64,000 bases of DNA. It comes from Microvirga mediterraneensis (lineage in GTDB: Bacteria > Pseudomonadota > Alphaproteobacteria > Rhizobiales > Beijerinckiaceae). How positions within the stretch are numbered: position 1 is the stretch's first letter; each line of letters starts with the position of its first letter. The stretch covers positions 3,891,501 to 3,955,500 of the forward strand of contig NZ_JACDXJ010000001.1 of the NCBI RefSeq assembly GCF_013520865.1. The letters run 5' to 3'. The position numbers and the translations under genes were made by a program. The notes below the pieces were generated by a model. It saw only the letters and a program-made list of their open reading frames with translations. It was not told where the DNA came from and did no database searches. Shown one piece after another: positions 28,675-38,153 of this stretch.

Positions 28675-29997
28675 ATGGGTCGTCAATCGCCCTCGTCGCC
28701 TGACCGTAGGGGCAGCCGCATGGCAGACCTGGCAATGGATTACGATCAGGACGCAGGTTCTGTCTCGGCGCAGGCCGAGGGCACCCGTGGAACGCGGGTC
28801 CTGATCTACAGCCATGACACCTTTGGCCTCGGGCATCTGCGCCGGTCGAGGGCGATCGCCAACGCCATCGTGCAGGACCGGCCGGACACCTCGATCGTCA
28901 TCATCTCGGGATCGCCCGTCATCGGCAATTTCGAGTTCGACAGCGGCGTCGACTACATTCGCATCCCGGGGGTCACGAAGCTGCCGGACGGGGATTACCG
29001 CAGCCTCAACCTCAACATCGAGCTGGACGAGGCCGTGGGCCTGCGCCAAGCCCTTATTCTTCAGGCCGCCAAGGCTTTCAGGCCGGACATATTCATTGTC
29101 GACAAGGAACCCACGGGCTTCCGCGGCGAGGTCGTGCCGGCGCTCGACTACCTCAAGGCTGCCGGCTGCCGCCTCGTTCTCGGGATTCGCGACGTGATGG
29201 ACGAGCCCGCGCTTCTCGTCCCCGAATGGGAGCGCAAAGGGGCCAAGGATGCCCTGACCCGCTACTACGACGAGATCTGGGTCTACGGCCTCAAGGACGT
29301 CTACCAGCCTCTCAAGGCCCTGGACCTGCCTTCTTACGTGGAAGAGCGCATCACCTATACCGGCTACCTGCGCCGGGACGTGCCGCCGACCCCGTCCCTC
29401 ACCAAATATCCCAAGATCACGAAGCAGCCCTTCATCCTTGTGACCACGGGCGGCGGCGGCGACGGGGACGACCTGATCGACTGGGTGATCTCGGCCTATG
29501 AGGCGGACGCGGCGCTCGAACAGCCCGCCCTCATCCTGTTCGGCCCCTTCATCGACAGGGACAAGCGCCGATCCTTCGTGGAGCGCATCGCCCGGCAGCC
29601 GAAACTCGACGTGATGTCCTTCGACAACAAGATCGAATGGCTGATGAAGAAGGCGGACGCCATCGTGGCCATGGGTGGGTACAACACCTTCTGCGAGGCC
29701 CTGTCCTTCGACAAGCGGACCCTGATCGTGCCGCGCACGAAGCCCCGTCTCGAGCAGTACATCCGCGCCGTCGAGGGCAAGCGGCTCGGGCTTGTGAGCA
29801 TGCTGAGCGACTACAAGGAACCGCGAACACCCGAGCGCATGGCGGCGGCCTTGCGCGCCTTGTCGTCCCAGCCCCGCCCGTCGGAGGTGATCGTCCCCGG
29901 CCTTCTCGACGGTCTCGACAGGGTGCAGGATCGCCTGAAGGCACTCACAGCCTCCAGGGCACCGTTTGCCACCGCGTATCATCAGGCGGCCGAGTAA
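28675..29997 (+). CDS. MurG-like glycosyltransferase (COG4671 type)
   Basis: A 440-residue GT-B fold protein. The N-terminal domain starts with RVLIYSHDTFGLGHLRRSRA and the C-terminal donor-binding domain contains VAMGGYNTFCEALSFDKRTL, as in MurG/GT28-type enzymes that use UDP-sugars. An alternative ATG at 28720 would remove 15 polar residues. It is the first of four closely spaced sugar-transfer genes and is divergent from the degenerate ABC gene (101 bp between starts). Acceptor and donor are unknown. Confidence 0.83.
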   Translation: MGRQSPSSPDRRGSRMADLAMDYDQDAGSVSAQAEGTRGTRVLIYSHDTFGLGHLRRSRAIANAIVQDRPDTSIVIISGSPVIGNFEFDSGVDYIRIPGVTKLPDGDYRSLNLNIELDEAVGLRQALILQAAKAFRPDIFIVDKEPTGFRGEVVPALDYLKAAGCRLVLGIRDVMDEPALLVPEWERKGAKDALTRYYDEIWVYGLKDVYQPLKALDLPSYVEERITYTGYLRRDVPPTPSLTKYPKITKQPFILVTTGGGGDGDDLIDWVISAYEADAALEQPALILFGPFIDRDKRRSFVERIARQPKLDVMSFDNKIEWLMKKADAIVAMGGYNTFCEALSFDKRTLIVPRTKPRLEQYIRAVEGKRLGLVSMLSDYKEPRTPERMAAALRALSSQPRPSEVIVPGLLDGLDRVQDRLKALTASRAPFATAYHQAAE

Positions 29998-30005
29998 CCG
30001 TACAT

Positions 30006-31277
30006 ATGCTTCCCTCCAAGACAGCCCGACGCATCGCCATCGTGGTGAAAGGCTACCCGCGCCTCTCCGAAACCTTCATCGCCCAGGAAATCCTGGCTCT
30101 CGAGCAGCGCGGCCTCGCGCTCGAGATCTGGTCCCTCCGGCACCCGACGGAACGGGCCGTGCATCCCATGCACAAGGCGATCAAGGCGCGGGTCTCCTAT
30201 CTGCCCGAATATCTTTACGAGGAGCCCTTGCGCGTCCTGCGCGGCGCCTTCTGGAGCTTGGGCCGGAAAGGTTTCGGGCCGACCATCCGGGCCTTCTGGC
30301 GCGATCTGAAGCGTGATTTCACCGCGAACCGCGTGCGCCGCCTCGGCCAGGCCTTCGTGATGGCGCGCGAGATGCCGGAGGAGGTGCGGCACCTGCATGT
30401 GCATTATCTCCACACGCCCGCGTCCGTCGTCCGCTATGCGGCCCTGCTGACGGGCCGGAGCTGGACCTTCTCGGCCCATGCCAAGGATATCTGGACGACG
30501 CCCGACTGGGAAAAGCGCGAGAAAATGGAGGAAGCGCTCTGGGGCGTGACCTGCACGGCGCAGGGGGCCGGAAATCTCCAATCCCTGTCGCGGCCCGACA
30601 AGGTGGCGCTCGTCTATCACGGCCTCGATCTCTCCCGTTTTCCGGCAGCTCCCGAAAGCCGCCCCGCCAGGGACGGCTCCGACCCGCTCGATCCGGTCAG
30701 GATCGTGTCCGTCGGGCGAGCCGTGGCGAAGAAGGGTTTCGGCGATCTCATCCAGGCGCTCGCCGCCCTGCCTCAGGACCTCCATTGGCGCTTCGCCCAT
30801 GTGGGCGGCGGCGAACTCCTGAACAGCCTGAAGAAGCAGGCCCAGGAGGCCGGTATCGCCGACAAGGTGGCGTTTCTCGGCTCGAAGGCGCAGCCCGACA
30901 TCATCGCGCTCCTGCGGGAGGCGGACCTCTTCGTCCTGCCGTCGAAGGAGGCGAAGTCGGGCGACCGGGACGGCCTTCCCAACGTGATCATGGAAGCGGC
31001 CAGCCAGGGCCTCGCCATCGTGGCGACGGACTTCGCCGGCATTCCGGAATTCATCCGCAACGACGTGGAAGGCGTACTCGTGCCGCCGGGCGATTGGGCG
31101 GCCCTGTCCAACGCGCTCAACCTCCTGGCCCGCGACCCGGCTCAGCGCGATGCGCTCGGCGCCGCCGCCTTCGCGCGCCTGCGGCGGGACTTCTCCATGG
31201 AGGGCGGGATCGACGTTCTGGAGGATCGCCTCCGGGCCGTGACGGACAACGCCAGGAAAGAACCGGAGCGGGTGTGA
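30006..31277 (+). CDS. Glycosyltransferase family 4 protein
   Basis: A 423-residue GT-B enzyme. It begins with RRIAIVVKGYPRLSETFIAQ (typical of exopolysaccharide GT4 enzymes), has the middle HVHYLHTPASVVRYAALLTG block, and the donor-site segment GLPNVIMEAASQGLAIVATD with the conserved Glu. It starts 8 bp after the preceding gene and its stop overlaps the next start (GTGA), so the cluster is one operon. It is probably involved in building a surface or secreted glycan. Confidence 0.88.
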   Translation: MLPSKTARRIAIVVKGYPRLSETFIAQEILALEQRGLALEIWSLRHPTERAVHPMHKAIKARVSYLPEYLYEEPLRVLRGAFWSLGRKGFGPTIRAFWRDLKRDFTANRVRRLGQAFVMAREMPEEVRHLHVHYLHTPASVVRYAALLTGRSWTFSAHAKDIWTTPDWEKREKMEEALWGVTCTAQGAGNLQSLSRPDKVALVYHGLDLSRFPAAPESRPARDGSDPLDPVRIVSVGRAVAKKGFGDLIQALAALPQDLHWRFAHVGGGELLNSLKKQAQEAGIADKVAFLGSKAQPDIIALLREADLFVLPSKEAKSGDRDGLPNVIMEAASQGLAIVATDFAGIPEFIRNDVEGVLVPPGDWAALSNALNLLARDPAQRDALGAAAFARLRRDFSMEGGIDVLEDRLRAVTDNARKEPERV

Positions 31278-32392
31278 AAAACGCGAGGCCAGTTGCGTTC
31301 TATGCCCCCTTGAAGAGCCCGAACCATCCGCTTCCCTCGGGCGACCGAACCATGGCCCGCCTGACGATGAAGGCGCTCGACCGGGCCGGCTATTCGCCCT
31401 GTCTCACCAGCGAAGTGCGAACCCTCGACAAGGCGGGCGACCGGCAGCGACAGGAGAGGCTCCGAGCCGAATCGCTGGAAGAGGCTGACCGCCTCATCGC
31501 ACGCTACACGGCACTGCCCGGGGACAGCCGCCCCTGCCTGTGGTTCACCTACCACGTCTATTACAAGGCGCCCGACTGGATCGGCCCGCATGTCGCGGAG
31601 GCACTCGGCATCCCCTATGTCATTGCGGAAGGATCGCGAGCATCCAGGCGTGCGCAAGGACCCTGGGCGCTCGGGCACGAAGGCGCGCAAGCGGCTCTCG
31701 ACCGCGCCGACGTGATCTTCAGCATGACGCCCGTTGACCGGGAGGCCCTGGAGACCGCGAGGCCCTCACATCAGGCTCTGGTGGACCTGCCGCCGTTCCT
31801 GGATCTTGAGGAATGGCCCCTGTCGGGCTCCCGCCCGTCGCGAGCGCCCGAACCACGCCTTCTCACGGTGGCAATGATGCGGGAGGGCGACAAGCTCGCT
31901 TCCTATCGCATTCTCGCGGCCGCCCTGGGGCGTCTCCTGCACCTGCCCTGGTCTCTCGACATCGTCGGGGACGGCGAAGCGCGGGACGAGATCGCGCGGC
32001 TGTTCTCGTCGATGCAGAACCGCGTCCGGCTCCACGGACAGGTCGAGTGCAAGGCCGATCTGGCAGCCCTCTATCGGGCGGCCGATCTCTTCGTCTGGCC
32101 TGCCGTGAACGAGGCCTACGGCATGGTGCTGCTCGAGGCTCAGGCCCTCGGCTGCGCGGTCGTTGCGGGCGCCTATGGGGGCGTTGCCAGCGTGGTGCGG
32201 AACGGCGAGACCGGACTCCTGACGTCGCCCGGCGACATCGCGGCTTTCGCCGGTTCCATGAGCGGTCTCCTGCAGGACCGGGAGCGTCTTGGGACCTTCG
32301 GCGCCAACGCATCCCGTTTCGTCGAACAGGAACGTGACCTCGGTCATGCCGCATTGCGCTTGCGCAATGCGCTGCAAGGCCTGACGGGGTAG
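31274..32392 (+). CDS. Glycosyltransferase family 4-like protein
   Basis: A 372-residue protein from a GTG start that overlaps the upstream stop by four bases. The C-terminal donor domain is clear (LLTVAMMREGDKLASYRIL, then VNEAYGMVLLEAQALGCAVV with the EX7E-type glutamates), and the N-terminal acceptor domain is divergent. The coupling to the preceding GT4 gene suggests that the two enzymes act in the same assembly pathway. Confidence 0.83.
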   Translation: MKNARPVAFYAPLKSPNHPLPSGDRTMARLTMKALDRAGYSPCLTSEVRTLDKAGDRQRQERLRAESLEEADRLIARYTALPGDSRPCLWFTYHVYYKAPDWIGPHVAEALGIPYVIAEGSRASRRAQGPWALGHEGAQAALDRADVIFSMTPVDREALETARPSHQALVDLPPFLDLEEWPLSGSRPSRAPEPRLLTVAMMREGDKLASYRILAAALGRLLHLPWSLDIVGDGEARDEIARLFSSMQNRVRLHGQVECKADLAALYRAADLFVWPAVNEAYGMVLLEAQALGCAVVAGAYGGVASVVRNGETGLLTSPGDIAAFAGSMSGLLQDRERLGTFGANASRFVEQERDLGHAALRLRNALQGLTG

Positions 32393-32401
32393 AGTGTAAA
32401 A

Positions 32402-34342
32402 ATGAGTTTACGCGTTTTGATCGCCGTCACGCATCTTCTGGGCGCAGGTCATCTCACCAGGGCCGCAGCCCTGGCGCGGGCTTTTGCGCGAAAGGGGCAT
32501 ACGGCGACACTCGTGTCGGGCGGCAGCCCTGCCCGACTGACCGATCTGGAGAATGTCACCTTCGTTCAGCTGCCGCCCGTGCGGACCGTCGGAACCGATT
32601 TCAAGACGCTGCTCGGCGATGATCTCGCGCCCGTGGATGAGGCCTATCTCGAAAGGCGCCGAGTCCTTCTGCTCGACACCCTGAAAACGGCCCGGCCCGA
32701 TCTTCTGATCACCGAGCTTTTTCCTTTCGGCCGCCGCGTCCTGGCGGATGAGTTCTCCACTCTGCTCGATGCCGCCCGCCGCATGAGCCCGCGTCCGCTG
32801 GTACTATCCTCGATCCGGGACATCCTGGTCGCCTCCTCCAAGGCGTCGCGCCTCGCCGAGACCCATGAGCGCGTGCTTCGCGACTACGACGCAGTTCTTG
32901 TCCATGGCGATCCGGAACTCGCGCCGCTGGAGGCCTCATGGCCCCTGGATGAGCGGATCAGGCCGCTCATCCGCTATACCGGCTATGTGGACGAGAACGA
33001 CGATTCCGTACCGGTGAACCGTCGGCATGGCATCGTCGTCTCCGGCGGATCGAGCGCCGCAAGCCTGCCGCTCTACCGCGCGGCCCTCGCGGCGGCGCAG
33101 GATTTCGCGGATCGCCCCTGGCGCATCCTCGTCGGCAGGGGAGTGGCGGACACCGAGTTCCTTGCCCTTCAGGAGAGCGCACCGGCCCACGTGACCGTGG
33201 AGCGGGCGCGGCCCGATTTCCGCGCCCTGCTCTCCGGGGCGGAGGTTTCCGTGAGCCAGGCCGGGTACAACACGGTTGTCGACCTCCTGCGCTGCGGAGT
33301 GCCATCGGTTCTCGTCCCGTTCGAAGCCGGCAGCGAGACGGAGCAGCGTCTGCGCGCCGAGCGCCTGGCGGCGCGGGGCCTTGCCGAGATCGTGCCCGAA
33401 GCAGCGCTCTCGCCGCGACGTCTGGCCGATGCCATCCGACGCGGACTGGCGCGTCCCTCCTCCCCAACTCCAGCCATCGCCCTGGATGGAGCCATGCGGA
33501 CGGTCGCCATCGCCGAAAGCCTCGTGTCGTCGAGCCCTGCGCTCCACAGGACTATCGACTGGTCGTCCCTCGATCGGGCGCTGGACCAGGCCCGGGAACG
33601 GGGCATTCCCGTTCGCTTCTGGTGGCGCGACGACGATGCGGTGGCCGATACGCCCCAGCTCGACCGGCTTCTCGGTCTCGCACGCCGTTACGATGCCGGA
33701 ATCGGCCTCGCGGTTATTCCCGAAGGCATCGAAGCCTCGCTCGCGAAGCGATTGGCGGAAGAGCCGAAGGTCTTCGCCCTCGTGCACGGCTGGAGCCATG
33801 CCGACCATGCGCCAGCCGGCGAGAAGAAGGCCGAGTTCGGTCCTCACCGTGCTCTCGATCGCATGGCGACGGAGGCGGAGCGGGCTCTGCATGTGGCGCG
33901 GGAGCATCTCGGGTCGCGGCTTCTGCCCGTCTTCGTGCCGCCCTGGAACAGGATCTCCCGGGATCTCGTCCCAGGCCTGACGGACCTGGGCTTCCGGGGA
34001 CTATCCACCTTCACGGACAGGAAGAACGCCCAGCCCGCGCCGGGCCTTGTCCAGGTCAACACCCATGTGGATCCCATCGACTGGCACGGCACGAGAAGCC
34101 TCGCCGATCCGGCGCTGATCGTGGCCGCTCTCGCCGGAGCGGTCGAGAGGCGCGTGGCCGGCGTTGCAGACCCCGAGGAGCCGATCGGGTTCCTGACCCA
34201 CCATCTCGTTCATGACGACGTCATCTGGGCGTTATGCGAAAGGCTTATCGCCCGCCTAGCCGTGCGGGGCATAGGTTTTTTGTGCCCCGATGCGTGTTTC
34301 GGATTGGAAACAAGATCACAATTGAGATCAAATGGGGACTGA
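32402..34342 (+). CDS. Fusion of MurG-like glycosyltransferase and polysaccharide-deacetylase-like domain
   Basis: A 646-residue two-domain protein. Residues 1-375 form a GT28/MurG-like enzyme (LLGAGHLTRAAALARAFARKG at the start and VSQAGYNTVVDLLRCGVPSV in the donor domain), a relative of the first gene in the cluster. Residues 400-640 resemble the NodB-type deacetylase barrel: acidic motif RDDD (409-412), HGWSHADH with His462, His466 and His469, FVPPWNR (511-517) and THHLVHDD near the end. It could transfer a sugar and deacetylate it or the growing chain. The TFDDGP motif of standard deacetylases is replaced, so activity is unproven. Confidence 0.78.
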   Translation: MSLRVLIAVTHLLGAGHLTRAAALARAFARKGHTATLVSGGSPARLTDLENVTFVQLPPVRTVGTDFKTLLGDDLAPVDEAYLERRRVLLLDTLKTARPDLLITELFPFGRRVLADEFSTLLDAARRMSPRPLVLSSIRDILVASSKASRLAETHERVLRDYDAVLVHGDPELAPLEASWPLDERIRPLIRYTGYVDENDDSVPVNRRHGIVVSGGSSAASLPLYRAALAAAQDFADRPWRILVGRGVADTEFLALQESAPAHVTVERARPDFRALLSGAEVSVSQAGYNTVVDLLRCGVPSVLVPFEAGSETEQRLRAERLAARGLAEIVPEAALSPRRLADAIRRGLARPSSPTPAIALDGAMRTVAIAESLVSSSPALHRTIDWSSLDRALDQARERGIPVRFWWRDDDAVADTPQLDRLLGLARRYDAGIGLAVIPEGIEASLAKRLAEEPKVFALVHGWSHADHAPAGEKKAEFGPHRALDRMATEAERALHVAREHLGSRLLPVFVPPWNRISRDLVPGLTDLGFRGLSTFTDRKNAQPAPGLVQVNTHVDPIDWHGTRSLADPALIVAALAGAVERRVAGVADPEEPIGFLTHHLVHDDVIWALCERLIARLAVRGIGFLCPDACFGLETRSQLRSNGD

Positions 34343-34374
34343 TGCGTTATGCTCATAGTTCCTGGGAGGAGCAT

Positions 34375-36240
34375 ATGGAAGCGCCACTCCTGTCGGTTCG
34401 CCAGCTGACAGTTGACTTCAACACCGATGCCGGAAACTTCCGGGCCGTCGACGGGCTGACATTCGACATTCCTAAAGGGAAGACGGTAGCCCTCGTCGGA
34501 GAGTCCGGATCGGGCAAATCGGTGACGGCGCAGGCCATCCTCCAGATCCTGTCGAAGAAGGCCCGCATCACGGGGGGATCCATCGTGTTCGACGATCCCG
34601 CGAATGGCGGCACCATCGACATCGCCGCCCTCCAGCCCGAGAGCGACGCCATGCATGCCCTGCGCGGCGGGCGCATCGCCATGATCTTCCAGGAGCCGAT
34701 GACGTCCTTGTCCCCGCTCCACACCATCGGCGACCAGATCTCCGAGGCGCTGATGATCCACGCGGATGTGGATCAGGCCAAGGCGAACCAGCGGACCATG
34801 GAGGTGCTCGCCCGGGTCGGCTTCCCCGATCCGAAGCGGGCACTGAAGACCTACCCGTTCGAACTCTCCGGAGGCCTGCGCCAGCGCGCCATGATCGCCA
34901 TGGCGCTCATCACCCGCCCGGCCCTCCTGATCGCCGACGAGCCCACGACGGCGCTCGACGTAACCACGCAGGCGCAGATCCTGGACCTCATCAAGGAACT
35001 TCAGGGCGAGACCGGCATGTCGGTTTTGCTCATCACGCACGACCTCGGCGTCGTGGCCAACGTGGCCGACGAGGTGGTGGTGATGTATCGGGGGAGGGTC
35101 ATGGAGGCCGGCTCCCGGGAGAATATCTTCCGCAACGCGCAGCATCCCTATCTTCAGGCGCTCATGCGCGCCGTTCCGCGCTTCGCCATGGCGGAGAACG
35201 AGCGCCTGACGCCGATCCGCGAAGTCACGAGCGCAACGCTCACCTCGGCCTCGGCGCCGGAGCGGATCCAGCCGAAGGGGCCGATCCTGAAGGCCGAGCA
35301 TCTCACGAAATGCTTCACCCTCCGGTCGGGCTGGTTCTCCGGCAAGACCCAGGAGATCCGCGCCGTCAGCGAGGTCGACCTGTCTCTTCCCGTCGGCAAG
35401 ACCCTGGGGCTCGTGGGCGAATCCGGATGCGGCAAGACCACCGTGTCCAAGATGATCATGCGTGCGCTCACGCCCAATTCGGGCCGGGTGCTGTTCGACG
35501 ACGGCACAGGGCCGAAGGATGTGCACAAACTGGAAGGCGACGCGCTGACCACCTATCGACGCTCCGTGCAGTTCATCTTCCAGGACCCGTTCTCGTCCCT
35601 CAATCCGCGCATGACGGTCTATGAACTTCTCACCGAGCCTCTGCGCATCCACAACATCGGCACTTCCGACGAGCGCTATGCGCGGGTGAAGCAGCTCCTC
35701 GACATGGTGGGGCTCGATCAGCGCGCGTTGAGACGCTATCCGCATTCCTTCTCCGGCGGCCAGCGCCAGCGCCTCGGCATCGCGCGGGCGCTCGCCCTCG
35801 AGCCGCGCGTGCTGCTCTGCGACGAGCCGGTGTCCGCCCTGGACGTATCCGTTCAGGCCCAGGTCCTCAACCTGCTCAAGGACCTGCAATCGGCGCTCGG
35901 ATTGTCGTACCTCTTCGTCTCCCACAACCTCGCGGTCGTGGACTACATCGCCGACACGATCGCGGTCATGTGCCGGGGCTACATCGTCGAGGAGGCGCCG
36001 AAATCCTCCCTCTTCCGCAACCCGGTCCATCCCTATACGCAGGCCTTGCTCGCCGCCGTGCCGGATCCGGACATCGACCGGCCGCTGGACTTCGCCAAGC
36101 TGCGGAGCGGCCGCTTCTCGCAGCCGTCGGAATGGCCCGAGCCTTTCCGCATCAAGCCCGGCGAATTCGGCGTGATGAAAGAGATCGAACCGGGCCATAA
36201 GGTTCGCATGGGGCAGCTGACAGCCCGGGAGGCTGCGTGA
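34375..36240 (+). CDS. Peptide/amide ABC transporter, double ATPase protein (YejF/DppD-DppF type)
   Basis: A 621-residue protein with two complete ATPase domains in tandem. Domain 1 has [16 protein letters not shown] and ADEPTTALD; domain 2 has [17 protein letters not shown] and CDEPVSALD, each followed by the oligopeptide-transporter C-terminal motif (HPYLQAL, HPYTQAL). The open frame extends 141 bases upstream, but the ATG at 34375 has an ideal GGGAGGAGC ribosome site and matches the family start. It energises the importer encoded by the three genes that follow; its stop overlaps the next start. Confidence 0.93.
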   Translation: MEAPLLSVRQLTVDFNTDAGNFRAVDGLTFDIPKGKTVALVGESGSGKSVTAQAILQILSKKARITGGSIVFDDPANGGTIDIAALQPESDAMHALRGGRIAMIFQEPMTSLSPLHTIGDQISEALMIHADVDQAKANQRTMEVLARVGFPDPKRALKTYPFELSGGLRQRAMIAMALITRPALLIADEPTTALDVTTQAQILDLIKELQGETGMSVLLITHDLGVVANVADEVVVMYRGRVMEAGSRENIFRNAQHPYLQALMRAVPRFAMAENERLTPIREVTSATLTSASAPERIQPKGPILKAEHLTKCFTLRSGWFSGKTQEIRAVSEVDLSLPVGKTLGLVGESGCGKTTVSKMIMRALTPNSGRVLFDDGTGPKDVHKLEGDALTTYRRSVQFIFQDPFSSLNPRMTVYELLTEPLRIHNIGTSDERYARVKQLLDMVGLDQRALRRYPHSFSGGQRQRLGIARALALEPRVLLCDEPVSALDVSVQAQVLNLLKDLQSALGLSYLFVSHNLAVVDYIADTIAVMCRGYIVEEAPKSSLFRNPVHPYTQALLAAVPDPDIDRPLDFAKLRSGRFSQPSEWPEPFRIKPGEFGVMKEIEPGHKVRMGQLTAREAA

Positions 36241-38153
36241 TGCCGCTCAAATCCCGAACACAGAAGTTCGCCCTTGCCTTCGCGCTCGGATTGCTGGCGC
36301 TGCCCGTCATGGCCCAGGATTTCAAGGACGCCCCGTTCCTTGCCGAGCAGGTGAAGGAGAAGAAGCTGCCCCCCCTGGCGGATCGGCTTCCGAAAACCCC
36401 CATCGTGGTCAATTCCGCCGGTCAGTACGGCGGCGACGTCGTGACCCTGGTGCCGCGGCCGCGCGACATACGATACATCTCGACCTTCGCCTATACCCGC
36501 CTCGTCGGCTATGACCAGGACCTCCAGCTTCAGCCGGATCTCCTGGAGAAGTACGAGAACGAGGACGATCGGGTCTTCACGTTTACCCTGCGGGAAGGAC
36601 ACCGCTGGTCCGACGGATCGCCCTTCACGGCGGAGGATTTCCGCTATTACTGGGAGGATGTAGCCCAGAACCAGGACCTCTCGCCGGCCGGGCCGCCGGA
36701 ATTCATGATGGTGGACGGCAAGCCCCCGCGCTTCGAGGTCCTCGACGAACGGACGGTGCGATACACCTGGGACAAGCCCAATCCGCGCTTCCTGCCGCAA
36801 CTGGCCGGGCCGCTCGATCCCGGCATCTACCGGGCTTCCGCCTACCTCAAGCAGTTCCACGCCAAATATGCCGACAAGGCCGCTCTCGAAGAGAAGGCGA
36901 AGCAGCAGAAGCTGAAATCCTGGGCGGCCCTGCACAACCGCATGGACGACATGAAGGAGCAGACCAACCCGACCCTGCCCACCCTCATGGCCTGGCGCGT
37001 GATGAACGCCGCCCCGGCCAACCGCTTCATCTTCGAGCGCAATCCTTATTACCACCGCGTCGACAACCAGGGACAGCAGCTGCCTTATGTCGACCGGCTC
37101 ATCATGGACGTCTCGGCTCCCGGTCTCTTCGCCGCCAAGGCCAACGCGGGGGAGGTCGACCTTCTGTTCCGCGGCCTCTCCATGAGCGACATCCCGGTCC
37201 TGAAGGAAGGCGAGAAGGCGAAGGGCTACAAGACCCTGCTCTGGCCCTATGCCCGGGGCACCGAGCTTGCGCTCTATCCCAATCTGAACACCGTGGATCC
37301 GGCTTGGCGCCAGCTCAACCGGGACGTTCGCTTCCGCCGCGCCCTGTCGCTCGGCATCGACCGCAAGACGCTGAACAACGCGCTGCTCTTCGGACTCGGC
37401 ACCGAGGGCAACAACACCATCGTGTCGGAAAGCCCGCTCTTCAAGGAGGAGCTGCGCACGATGAATGCCGGGTACGACCCGGCGGAGGCCTCGCGCCTCC
37501 TCGACGAGATCGGCCTGACGAAACGCAACGGCGCCGGCATCCGCCTGCTTCCCGATGGGCGCGAGCTGGAGATCATCGTCGAAACCGACGGCGAGAGCAG
37601 CCTCGTGGTCGACGGCCTGACCCTGATCGGCGAATTCTGGCGCGAGATCGGCGTGAGGCTCTTCGTGAAGCCCCAGGACCGCACGGTGCTGCGCAACCGC
37701 TCCTATGCCGGGCTGACCGTCATGGTGGCAGCGCCCGGCCTCGACAACGCGATCCCCACGGCGATCATGCCGCCGACGGAATTCGCCCCCATGCGCCAGG
37801 ACAATTACGCTTGGCCGAAATGGGGTCAGCACGTCGAGACCAAAGGCAAGAACGGGGAGAAGGTCGACATCCCCGAAGCCCGGCGCCTCCTCGATCTCTA
37901 CGAGACCTGGATGGGTACCGGGAACCGGGATGTACAACGGAACGTCTGGAGCGAGATGCTGCGCAATCATGCGGAGAACCAATGGGCCATCGGCACCATC
38001 TCCGGCGCCCTGCAGCCCATCGTCGTCCGCAACGGCTTGCAGGGACTGCCGGCCAAGGAGCTCTACAGCTGGGAGCCGACGGCCATGCTGGGCATCTATC
38101 GCCTGGATGAAATCCACTGGAACAAAGCCGCCCGCAAAGAGGCCCGTCGATGA
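36240..38153 (+). CDS. Peptide/amide ABC transporter substrate-binding protein
   Basis: A 637-residue periplasmic protein of solute-binding family 5 with a signal peptide (cleavage after VMA near residue 21). Recognisable family 5 features are FTFTLREGHRWSDGSPFTAE and VRFRRALSLGIDRKTLNNAL. It is larger than DppA/OppA (about 540) and closer in size to YejA-like proteins. The ATG overlaps the ATPase stop; an in-frame GTG directly before it would add one residue. The gene order ATPase - binding protein - permease - permease, with an amidase downstream, suggests an amide-containing ligand. Confidence 0.9.
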   Translation: MPLKSRTQKFALAFALGLLALPVMAQDFKDAPFLAEQVKEKKLPPLADRLPKTPIVVNSAGQYGGDVVTLVPRPRDIRYISTFAYTRLVGYDQDLQLQPDLLEKYENEDDRVFTFTLREGHRWSDGSPFTAEDFRYYWEDVAQNQDLSPAGPPEFMMVDGKPPRFEVLDERTVRYTWDKPNPRFLPQLAGPLDPGIYRASAYLKQFHAKYADKAALEEKAKQQKLKSWAALHNRMDDMKEQTNPTLPTLMAWRVMNAAPANRFIFERNPYYHRVDNQGQQLPYVDRLIMDVSAPGLFAAKANAGEVDLLFRGLSMSDIPVLKEGEKAKGYKTLLWPYARGTELALYPNLNTVDPAWRQLNRDVRFRRALSLGIDRKTLNNALLFGLGTEGNNTIVSESPLFKEELRTMNAGYDPAEASRLLDEIGLTKRNGAGIRLLPDGRELEIIVETDGESSLVVDGLTLIGEFWREIGVRLFVKPQDRTVLRNRSYAGLTVMVAAPGLDNAIPTAIMPPTEFAPMRQDNYAWPKWGQHVETKGKNGEKVDIPEARRLLDLYETWMGTGNRDVQRNVWSEMLRNHAENQWAIGTISGALQPIVVRNGLQGLPAKELYSWEPTAMLGIYRLDEIHWNKAARKEARR

